From: Bacteroidales bacterium
GTDB lineage: Bacteria > Bacteroidota > Bacteroidia > Bacteroidales > UBA7960
Reading direction: 5' to 3'
Assembly (NCBI GenBank): GCA_003451785.1
Contig: DMJL01000316.1
Span: 1 to 5,817, forward strand
Length of the DNA stretch: 5,817 nucleotides
Shown here: positions 1 to 4,846 of the stretch, piece by piece
How the letters are laid out: each line of letters starts with the position of its first letter
How positions within the stretch are numbered: position 1 is the first letter of the stretch
Notes under the pieces: generated by a model
Databases searched by the model: none
Seen by the model: the letters and a program-made list of their open reading frames with translations, nothing else
What the model was told of the DNA's origin: nothing
Translations under genes and position numbers: made by a program

Positions 1-465
1 GTAAGGGCAAATGCTATAGGCTATGGACTCAGAACCGGTGATGAAATAGACCGAGATAATTTGCTGCAATACATTGCTCCACAAGACTTGAAAAGCTATG
101 GTCTAATACCGGAGCTTGTTGGTCGCTTACCGGTGCTTACTTATCTCGACCCCCTAAACCGCAAAGTACTTCGTTCTATACTTACCGATCCCAAAAATGC
201 CATTATCAAACAATATGTTAGATTGTTTGAGATGGATAATATTGAGCTTAAGATCGACGAGAAGGTTTTTGATTTTATTGTGGATAGAGCAATAGAGTTT
301 AAATTGGGTGCTAGAGGGCTGCGATCAATTTGTGAGATGATAATGTTAGATGCCATGTTTGAGGTTCCGACCTCGGCTAAAAAAGCAGATACCTTTGAGA
401 TTACTCTTGAGTATGCAGAAAATAAAATATCCAAAACCCAAATGCGTAAGCTCAAAGTTGCTTAG
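1..465 (+). CDS. clpX: ATP-dependent Clp protease ATP-binding subunit ClpX, C-terminal part (5' end outside window)
   Basis: ClpX is the AAA+ unfoldase that recognises tagged proteins and threads them into the ClpP peptidase in the cytoplasm. The frame is open from base 1, so only the last 154 residues are present. The zinc-binding domain, Walker A and B motifs and pore loops must lie upstream of the window. What remains is diagnostic: a DRDNLLQYIAPQDLK stretch leads into GLIPELVGRLPV (about residues 34-45), which holds the arginine finger, followed by LTDPKNAIIKQY (about 61-72) and the sensor-2 motif GARGLRSI (103-110) of the small AAA+ domain. The C-terminus is short and basic. The QDLKSYGLIPELVGRLPV wording matches Bacteroidota ClpX. 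The in-frame TTG at 61 is internal and not a start. A strong terminator follows about 37 nt after the stop. clpP is usually adjacent upstream in such genomes but cannot be seen here. Confidence 0.96.
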   Translation, partial: VRANAIGYGLRTGDEIDRDNLLQYIAPQDLKSYGLIPELVGRLPVLTYLDPLNRKVLRSILTDPKNAIIKQYVRLFEMDNIELKIDEKVFDFIVDRAIEFKLGARGLRSICEMIMLDAMFEVPTSAKKADTFEITLEYAENKISKTQMRKLKVA

Positions 466-501
466 CTGGAGATATTAGCACGAAAATTTTTATGAAAATT
501 T

Positions 502-533
502 AGCGTTTGTTTAACGGCAAACGCTTTTTTTTT
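502..533 (+). terminator. Intrinsic terminator of clpX
   Basis: A perfect 8-bp stem, AGCGTTTG (502-509) paired with CAAACGCT (518-525), encloses an 8-nt loop and runs directly into an uninterrupted T tract at 525-533. It lies about 37 nt after the clpX stop and ahead of the next gene on the same strand, so it should end clpX transcription and give the DUF4294 gene its own transcription unit. A weaker AT-only hairpin (484-501) lies just before it. Confidence 0.87.
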
Positions 534-547
534 GATTGTATAGCTAT

Positions 548-555
548 TAATTTTG
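548..555 (+). promoter_or_regulatory. Candidate -7 element (TAATTTTG) for the DUF4294 gene
   Basis: TAATTTTG matches the Bacteroidota -7 consensus TAnnTTTG exactly and lies between the clpX terminator and the ATG at 560, where a promoter is needed. Two things weaken it. The only nearby TTTG (531-534) is 13 nt upstream rather than the usual 17-23. Transcription would also start at or beside the ATG, giving a leaderless message. Confidence 0.3.
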
Positions 556-559
556 TGCT

Positions 560-1165
560 ATGAGCAAGCCTAAGCTATTTTGGTGGTTTTTTCTTTTGTT
601 CTTCTCTTCCATTTTTGGAGGGCAGGGCGCTGAGCCGGCACAGCAGCCCAGTGCCTTTATCGCGCGTGCAATTGTTGTAGATGGCGATACCATCCCCTAC
701 ATTGAGCTAAATCCGGTTGTAATATTTTCCCCTCGAGAATTTGCCAGTCGTGCGGAGGAAAACCGCCATAGGCGATTGGTACACAATGTTAGGAGAGTTT
801 ATCCCTTTGCCAGATTGGCTGGTCAAAAGTTTGCCCATTATACCCAAGTCTTAGACACTTTGCCCAACGAAGCCGCACGCCGCCGACTCATGCGGCAAGT
901 AGAGCGCGACCTGAGAAACGAATTTGAAGACGACTTGGTGAGGCTCACCGCTGCACAGGGTGCTATACTCATTCGATTGATTGATCGCGAAACCCAACAC
1001 TCTTCTTTTGATGTAGTTAGAGAGTTTCGCGGAGCCGTATCCGCAGTTTTTTGGCAATCATTTGGTCGCCTTTTTGGCTTTAATCTTAGGGTGCGTTACG
1101 ACCCCAACGGGCAGGATAGGCAAATAGAAGAAATTGTGTTGCTTATCGAAGCAGGTATTTTGTGA
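560..1165 (+). CDS. DUF4294 domain-containing protein, probably exported
   Basis: This 201-residue protein of unknown function belongs to the DUF4294 family, known chiefly from Bacteroidota. The N-terminus (residues 1-24) is a basic start plus a Phe/Trp/Leu-rich hydrophobic stretch ending in GGQGA. That suggests a Sec signal peptide or membrane anchor with the rest in the periplasm; there is no lipobox cysteine. Family landmarks are DGDTIP (41-46), NVRRVYPFARLA (76-87), an Arg/Glu-rich helical stretch (about 104-130), LIDRETQHSSF (140-150), REFRGAVSAVFWQ (154-166) and a YDPNGQD segment (180-186). ATG 560 is the first start after an in-frame stop at 548-550, and there is no Shine-Dalgarno. The composition is striking: 24 Arg to 3 Lys by my count, whereas the neighbouring genes favour Lys. 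It stands alone between the clpX terminator and a convergent gene 1 nt away. The family call is from recognition; no activity can be inferred. Confidence 0.88.
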   Translation: MSKPKLFWWFFLLFFSSIFGGQGAEPAQQPSAFIARAIVVDGDTIPYIELNPVVIFSPREFASRAEENRHRRLVHNVRRVYPFARLAGQKFAHYTQVLDTLPNEAARRRLMRQVERDLRNEFEDDLVRLTAAQGAILIRLIDRETQHSSFDVVREFRGAVSAVFWQSFGRLFGFNLRVRYDPNGQDRQIEEIVLLIEAGIL

Positions 1166-1166
1166 G

Positions 1167-2600
1167 CTATTTCCCTCTTCCCTGCAAGATGATTAAAAAG
1201 GTGTGTAGCAGAATTTTTATATCTATTACCAGCGACATATTGCTCAGGTACAGTAGGTCAAATTTAAGCCGCGAAAGCATTTGGTCAATATTTTCGGTGT
1301 AGCCCTGCTTCACTTGGCCCCAGCCGGTTAGCCCGGGTTTGATTTTTAAGATCAATTTGTATTGTGGAGCCTTTTCCATAATCTGATCTATAAAAAACTG
1401 CCTCTCGGGGCGTGGTCCTACCAGCGACATATTTCCAATGAGTATGTTATAAAGCTGGGGGATTTCATCCATACGCACCTTGCGCATAAATCTCCCTAAG
1501 GGCGTTATACGGGGATCGTTTTCATAGGTGAGTTGGGGCCCGTTTTTCTCAGCATCCTGATACATAGATCTGAACTTGTGCATTATAAATGGCTTGCCAT
1601 TTTTGCCAATGCGCTCTTGCTTAAAAAGCACAGGACCTTTGGATGTAGATTTTATAAGCAGCGCCAAAATCAACATAAAGGGTGCCAATACTATCATTCC
1701 GGTTGCTGACACAACTACATCGCCAAACCTTTTTAGAAGTTGTTCCCAGTAGGGGCGACTTGCTGGTTGCACCAATACCAATGGAGTGCCCAGAATGGAA
1801 CTTAGTTTTACCTTACCAAACAGAATATCCTGTAGCTCGGGTATTGCCTTTATGATAGTCCCATTTTCTGATAGCATAGCCAATAAATTAGGCAGATGTT
1901 GGTTCTCATTTGGTTCTATGGCAATGATGGCTTCCTCAATCTCATGTTTTTTCAAGATTTTGGGAATTTCACTATACGAGCCCATACAAGTAAGACCCAT
2001 GGTCGCAAGAGTACCGTCATGTGCATCGATGGTAGAATAACCCACACAGTGGTTGCCAGCAGATTTTTTCTGCCGTTGGATATCTTTAAAAACATCTATT
2101 GCCGATTGCCTATTGCCTACCAGCAAAGTGCGAAACCCAAACTGGCGCATATTAAGTTTTCTTATGATATGTGTGGATAGATAAAGGCGCAACATACAGG
2201 TTGAAACACAGTGAATTGCGAAATACACCATTAACCCGATGTGCGCACCTAAATAATTGTAAATATAGATAAAATTTAAAAACAAAACAACAGAAATTAC
2301 TGAAATACCAACAAAAGTAGTTGCAATTGTTTTTCCGATAAGTGTAAGCCTAGATGTTCTAACAATGTTCTTGTATGTTCCAGCAAAAAGGTACAATGCA
2401 ATCCAAAAAATGGATTGAAACACCATGAACCCTACCTTATATGAGTTATTCATGGTGTCTAAAATGCCTATATCCCTATAAATTTGCGGAAAGATATTGT
2501 CTATCCCAAGGTATAGCAAAACCAATGGGGCAAGCAAAGCCGCTGCTATATCCAAGAAAATATAAGAAAACTGATAGAATTTCTGAATCTCTTTGCTCAT
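1167..2600 (-). CDS. Polyprenyl-phosphate sugar-1-phosphate transferase (exopolysaccharide / O-antigen initiating enzyme, WcaJ/WbaP-like)
   Basis: This is an initiating phosphoglycosyltransferase of 477 residues. It would move a sugar-1-phosphate from a nucleotide sugar to undecaprenyl phosphate at the inner membrane, the first committed step of a capsule, exopolysaccharide or O-antigen repeat unit. Hydrophobic segments at about 12-32, 55-75, 90-112 and 120-140 form the N-terminal membrane part. A Rossmann-like domain with FRTLLVGN (156-163) follows to about 275. The catalytic bacterial sugar transferase domain spans about 287-477: a membrane-inserting helix (296-317), KQERIGKNGKPF (327-338), KFRSM (342-346), the catalytic Asp-Glu pair in RMDEIPQL (376-383; D378, E379), MSLVGPRPE (391-399) and KPGLTGWGQV (421-430). 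All key motifs are intact and the length is normal for the large, WcaJ-type members. It starts 6 nt after the Gfo/Idh gene, so the two are probably co-transcribed. The sugar specificity cannot be read from sequence alone. Confidence 0.93.
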   Translation of the reverse strand: MSKEIQKFYQFSYIFLDIAAALLAPLVLLYLGIDNIFPQIYRDIGILDTMNNSYKVGFMVFQSIFWIALYLFAGTYKNIVRTSRLTLIGKTIATTFVGISVISVVLFLNFIYIYNYLGAHIGLMVYFAIHCVSTCMLRLYLSTHIIRKLNMRQFGFRTLLVGNRQSAIDVFKDIQRQKKSAGNHCVGYSTIDAHDGTLATMGLTCMGSYSEIPKILKKHEIEEAIIAIEPNENQHLPNLLAMLSENGTIIKAIPELQDILFGKVKLSSILGTPLVLVQPASRPYWEQLLKRFGDVVVSATGMIVLAPFMLILALLIKSTSKGPVLFKQERIGKNGKPFIMHKFRSMYQDAEKNGPQLTYENDPRITPLGRFMRKVRMDEIPQLYNILIGNMSLVGPRPERQFFIDQIMEKAPQYKLILKIKPGLTGWGQVKQGYTENIDQMLSRLKFDLLYLSNMSLVIDIKILLHTFLIILQGRGK

Positions 2601-2606
2601 CTCAGA

Positions 2607-3599
2607 TCAACCATAGATTTTCGTATTTGTCTCTATCTTTTCCATAATTTGATAGGCAAGATCTAAGCTGCTGTACCCGTCTTCGATAGTTACAATGGGC
2701 TCGGTATTGTTGGCAATGGATTGATGAAAGGTTTCCAACTCCGTTTTTATGGCGTTTATGGGTTGTATTTCCGGTTTATTTACTATCACTTGCTTTTTGC
2801 CTTTATCGCCACCTAAGTCAATAATCATGGCGAAGGGATTCTCAGAATCCACCACATTGTCCATGGTTACTATTTCTGTTTGCTTAGTAAGGAAATCTAC
2901 AGAGATGTATCCGTTTTTTTGAAAAAATCGTGATTTGCGCATGTTTTTCATTGAGATTCTGCTTGCTGTAAGATTGGCCACACAACCGTTATTAAACTCA
3001 ATGCGCACATTGGCAATATCGGGGGTGTCGGATACCACCGATACTCCACTTGCCGAAATCTTTTTGATAGGTGATTTTACCACATGCAGTATTATATCCA
3101 AATCGTGTATCATCAAATCGAGTATTACTGGCACATCAGTGCCCCTTGGATTGTACAGAGCTAATCTGTGGGTTTCTATAAACATGGGGTTGTTTAGTTG
3201 CTTGTATGCCGCCATGAATGCTGGATTGAAGCGTTCAACATGACCCACTTGCACCTTCACATTGGCTTCCCGTGCCAATTCTATCAGGCTGCGGGCTTCT
3301 TGCAAAGTTGTAGTTAAAGGTTTTTCTATGAAAACATGCTTTGACTTCCTAAGAGCTTTGGCTGCACTCTCATAATGCGAGATTGTAGGAGTAACAATAT
3401 CTACCATTTGGCAGGCATCTATCAATGCATCGGCCGATTCAAATCTTTTGATTTTGTACAGCGACTCAACTTCTTTGGAAATGGTTTCGTTAGGATCGTA
3501 AAATCCCAATAGATCAAAACAATCTGATTCAAGAATGCACTTTATGTGTATTTTACCAAGATGACCGGCACCCAAAACTCCAATTTTTCTAATATTCAC
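2607..3599 (-). CDS. Gfo/Idh/MocA family NAD(P)-dependent oxidoreductase, possibly nucleotide-sugar dehydrogenase
   Basis: A 330-residue cytoplasmic oxidoreductase of the glucose-fructose oxidoreductase / inositol dehydrogenase family. The N-terminal Rossmann fold shows IGVLGAGHLGKIH (6-18) with the GxGxxG cofactor site, and IVTPT (68-72) and HVFIEKPL (88-95) carry the conserved EKP lysine. GHVERFNPA (119-127) and DLMIHDLD (161-168), with H165, belong to the C-terminal catalytic domain. These two motifs resemble members that oxidise UDP-linked amino sugars at C3 (GnnA/WlbA-like), so a UDP-GlcNAc 3-dehydrogenase role is possible but is inference. The start is GTG (3597-3599): an in-frame TAA lies four codons upstream and no ATG precedes the Rossmann motif. 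The next gene on the strand, 6 nt away, encodes an initiating sugar-phosphate transferase, consistent with a role in surface-sugar synthesis. Family certain, substrate unknown. Confidence 0.92.
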   Translation of the reverse strand: MNIRKIGVLGAGHLGKIHIKCILESDCFDLLGFYDPNETISKEVESLYKIKRFESADALIDACQMVDIVTPTISHYESAAKALRKSKHVFIEKPLTTTLQEARSLIELAREANVKVQVGHVERFNPAFMAAYKQLNNPMFIETHRLALYNPRGTDVPVILDLMIHDLDIILHVVKSPIKKISASGVSVVSDTPDIANVRIEFNNGCVANLTASRISMKNMRKSRFFQKNGYISVDFLTKQTEIVTMDNVVDSENPFAMIIDLGGDKGKKQVIVNKPEIQPINAIKTELETFHQSIANNTEPIVTIEDGYSSLDLAYQIMEKIETNTKIYG

Positions 3600-3642
3600 A
3601 ATAGTTTGATTTTAATAATTCGGATAGATCTTATAAGTTTTG

Positions 3643-3650
3643 CAAAAATA
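3643..3650 (-). promoter_or_regulatory. Candidate -7 element (TATTTTTG) for the Gfo/Idh - sugar transferase operon
   Basis: Read on the minus strand, 3650-3643 is TATTTTTG, an exact match to TAnnTTTG. Transcription would begin near 3637-3639, giving a leader of about 40 nt before the GTG at 3599. The nearest upstream TTG (3678-3676 on minus) is 25 nt away, slightly longer than the usual 17-23, so the -33 element is uncertain. Confidence 0.45.
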
Positions 3651-3667
3651 GGTTTTTTAATTTACCC

Positions 3668-3695
3668 ATAGCTGCCAATGGCAGGTTTTTGCTAT
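3668..3695. repeat. Compound inverted repeat with palindromic core CTGCCA-A-TGGCAG
   Basis: CTGCCA (3672-3677) and TGGCAG (3679-3684) form a 13-nt odd palindrome. Outside it, ATAGC (3668-3672) and GCTAT (3691-3695) are also complementary, with GGTTTTT filling the right-hand gap. It lies just upstream of the predicted minus-strand -7 element, where an operator would act. A T5 run (3686-3690) follows the core, so it could also be a weak plus-strand hairpin. Half-sites AATGGCA (3877-3883) and GCTGCCA (3909-3915) recur nearer pcm. Confidence 0.4.
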
Positions 3696-3701
3696 CTGGT
3701 T

Positions 3702-3776
3702 TTGACATTATGCTAATGCTGAAAAATGGAATTACTAATAGACCAATAAATCGCAATACATTAGCATTGTTGACAT
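3702..3776. repeat. Nested direct and inverted repeat pair in the divergent intergenic region
   Basis: The 9-mer ATGCTAATG (3710-3718) recurs as its exact reverse complement CATTAGCAT (3759-3767), with 40 nt between the arms. Each arm is flanked by the same direct heptamer TTGACAT, at 3702-3708 and 3770-3776. The arrangement could be a long-loop hairpin or two sites for a dimeric regulator. The pattern is direct observation; any role is unknown. Confidence 0.4.
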
Positions 3777-3784
3777 GGAAAACC

Positions 3785-3820
3785 TTTGTTTTGTTATAAA
3801 AGCATTTGCATTAAAACAAA
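3785..3820. repeat. AT-rich 8-bp inverted repeat
   Basis: TTTGTTTT (3785-3792) is the exact reverse complement of AAAACAAA (3813-3820), with a 20-nt loop. A second possible stem, GCATTA (3808-3813) with TAATGC (3825-3830), overlaps its right arm, so the two would be mutually exclusive. In AT-rich DNA such matches can arise by chance, and no T tract follows to mark a terminator. Confidence 0.3.
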
Positions 3821-3966
3821 CTTGTAATGCCAAAAGAAAAAGTGCCGTTTTTGAATAAAAGGTTGTGCTTCCGTTTAATGGCAATTGTAATAATCCTCCA
3901 CAAAACCGGCTGCCATAATTTTTTCAAAAGTTGCGCCTATTTTTAGATAAGCTGTGCTTTTACGAC

Positions 3967-3974
3967 TAACTTCG
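3967..3974 (+). promoter_or_regulatory. Weak candidate -7 element (TAACTTCG) for pcm
   Basis: TAACTTCG matches TAnnTTTG at seven of eight positions, and TTCG variants of this box are plausible in Bacteroidota. Transcription would start near 3979, giving a leader of about 25 nt before the ATG at 4004. No TTG stands at the expected distance upstream. A second 7/8 match, TTAGTTTG (3988-3995), is too close to the start to be preferred. Confidence 0.3.
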
Positions 3975-4003
3975 CAAAACATCACTATTAGTTTGTGTTT
4001 ACG

Positions 4004-4645
4004 ATGATTGATGATTACCGTCATAAGGGTTTGCGTAGAAAATTAGTTGAAGAGGTTCGCTCCAAGGGCATTAGCGACCCAAGAATACTCTCGGCTATCG
4101 AAAGTATTCCCAGGCATTTTTTTATGGACTCATCCTTTGTTGAGTTTGCCTATCAAGACAAGCCTTTTCCCATAGGTTCCGGTCAAACCATCAGTCAGCC
4201 CTATACTGTGGCTTTTCAAACCGAATTGCTTCAAGTAGAGAAGGGTTGCAAAGTGCTGGAAGTAGGCACTGGTAGTGGATATCAGGCTTGCGTACTTGCT
4301 TTTATAGGTGCTCGGGTGTATAGCATAGAAAGGCATCATTCGTTGTACCTAAAAGCCAAAGAATTGATAGCACACCTAAACTTCCATTCAAGGGTTTTTT
4401 ATGGCGATGGGTACAAAGGTTTGAGCACCCACGCACCTTTCGATAGGATTTTGGTTACTGCAGGTGCAACCCAAATTCCCGATGCGTTGCTCCAACAACT
4501 CAAGATTGGAGGTAAATTGGTAATTCCGGTGGGTGTGGGTGCAACTCAAATCATGAAGCGGATTACCAAAAAAGCTCTAGAAGACTATCAGGTAGAAGAG
4601 TTTGGGACTTTTCGGTTTGTGCCACTGCTGCAAAACAAGGTATAG
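4004..4645 (+). CDS. pcm: Protein-L-isoaspartate O-methyltransferase
   Basis: Pcm uses S-adenosylmethionine to methylate isoaspartyl residues that form in ageing proteins, so that they can revert to aspartate; it acts in the cytosol. The 213-residue product has the family features in order: an N-terminal YRHKGLR...LV start, PRHFFMDSSF (36-45), the substrate-binding segment QTISQPYTVAFQ (61-72), SAM-binding motif I VLEVGTGSGYQ (84-94), the acidic ribose-contacting E109 in YSIER (106-110), GDGYKG (134-139), FDRILVTAGA (146-155) and a GGKLVIPVG strand (169-177). I chose ATG 4004 because relatives begin with a few residues before YRHKG. A GTG at 3995 would add Met-Phe-Thr and cannot be excluded. 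There is no Shine-Dalgarno. It appears to be a single-gene unit, divergent from the Gfo/Idh gene. Confidence 0.93.
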   Translation: MIDDYRHKGLRRKLVEEVRSKGISDPRILSAIESIPRHFFMDSSFVEFAYQDKPFPIGSGQTISQPYTVAFQTELLQVEKGCKVLEVGTGSGYQACVLAFIGARVYSIERHHSLYLKAKELIAHLNFHSRVFYGDGYKGLSTHAPFDRILVTAGATQIPDALLQQLKIGGKLVIPVGVGATQIMKRITKKALEDYQVEEFGTFRFVPLLQNKV

Positions 4646-4711
4646 CTGATTATCATTCCCTTAGGCCTGTTGAGCCAATTATCCCCATTGCATTTTAGGT
4701 GAATTCTAATT

Positions 4712-4739
4712 GCGGTTTTGTTTTTTATCAACAAAACGC
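4712..4739 (+). terminator. Hairpin downstream of pcm, possible weak terminator
   Basis: GCG plus TTTTGTT (4712-4722, one bulged G) pairs with AACAAAACGC (4730-4739) around a 7-nt loop, a stem of 10 pairs. It lies 67 nt after the pcm stop and ahead of the next promoters, so ending the pcm message is the likely role. The sequence after it is only T-rich (GATTATTTGTTTAT), not a clean T tract, so termination would be inefficient or factor-assisted. Confidence 0.4.
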
Positions 4740-4757
4740 GATTATTTGTTTATAATG

Positions 4758-4790
4758 TTTGGATTATTGTAGGTTGTGCGATTATATTTG
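4758..4790 (+). promoter_or_regulatory. Upstream Bacteroidota-type promoter of the SiaB-like gene (P2)
   Basis: TTTG (4758-4761) and TATATTTG (4783-4790), separated by 21 nt, match the -33 TTTG and -7 TAnnTTTG consensus exactly. Transcription would start near 4795-4796, leaving a leader of about 50 nt before the ATG at 4847. Its -7 element contains the TTTG that serves as -33 for the downstream promoter. Confidence 0.55.
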
Positions 4791-4802
4791 CCATTGCAAA
4801 TA
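4785..4802. repeat. Inverted repeat TATTTGC-N4-GCAAATA over the promoter pair
   Basis: Seven-base arms, TATTTGC (4785-4791) and GCAAATA (4796-4802), flank the 4-nt spacer CATT. The left arm covers the -33 element of P1 and most of the -7 element of P2, so a bound protein would affect both promoters. In transcripts from P2 it would fall at the very 5' end and probably not fold as a whole. Operator function is inference. Confidence 0.4.
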
Positions 4803-4819
4803 AATTTAATATATATTTG
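4787..4819 (+). promoter_or_regulatory. Proximal Bacteroidota-type promoter of the SiaB-like gene (P1)
   Basis: TTTG (4787-4790) and TATATTTG (4812-4819) are again exactly 21 nt apart and match the consensus perfectly. Transcription would start near 4824-4826, giving a leader of about 22 nt without a Shine-Dalgarno, which is normal for the phylum. This is the best-supported promoter in the window. Confidence 0.65.
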
Positions 4820-4846
4820 TCTAAATTAATTGCAGAATAAATCCAG

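Larger units (their letters stand above)
3600..4003. other. Divergent intergenic region, no gene recognised
   Basis: About 400 bp separate the divergent Gfo/Idh and pcm genes, with no open frame of convincing length or composition. The region should hold both promoters: the minus-strand -7 match at 3643-3650 and a weaker plus-strand match at 3967-3974. The middle is AT-rich and unusually full of short symmetric repeats (listed separately), and the heptamer GCTGCCA occurs at 3671-3677 and 3909-3915. A small RNA or regulator sites are possible; nothing matches an RNA family I recognise. Confidence 0.6.

Noticed and set aside
141..455. Minus-strand open frame of 104 codons opposite clpX
   Set aside because: It is fully antisense to a conserved ClpX domain and encodes no recognisable protein; it follows from the codon pattern of the real gene.
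483..501. AT-only hairpin before the clpX terminator as a separate terminator
   Set aside because: The stem has no GC pair and no following T tract; the adjacent GC-containing hairpin with nine T is sufficient.
1151..1185. GCAGG...CCTGC complementarity across the DUF4294 / sugar transferase junction
   Set aside because: There are only five pairs around a 25-nt loop and no T tract in either direction; too weak to call a bidirectional terminator.
1786..2180. Plus-strand open frames of 84 and 94 codons opposite the sugar transferase, and similar ones at 2441-2647 and 2935-3243
   Set aside because: All lie antisense to strongly conserved coding sequence and show no domain, signal peptide or promoter of their own.
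3770..3800. Sigma-70-like pair TTGACA (3770-3775) and TATAAA (3795-3800), 19 nt apart
   Set aside because: The Bacteroidota primary sigma factor uses TTTG/TAnnTTTG rather than TTGACA/TATAAT, the spacing is long, and it would leave a leader of about 200 nt before pcm. The TTGACAT also belongs to the repeat pair.
4130..4339. Minus-strand open frame opposite the pcm substrate and SAM-binding region
   Set aside because: The plus strand here encodes the QTISQPY and GTGSGY motifs; the reverse frame is a shadow.
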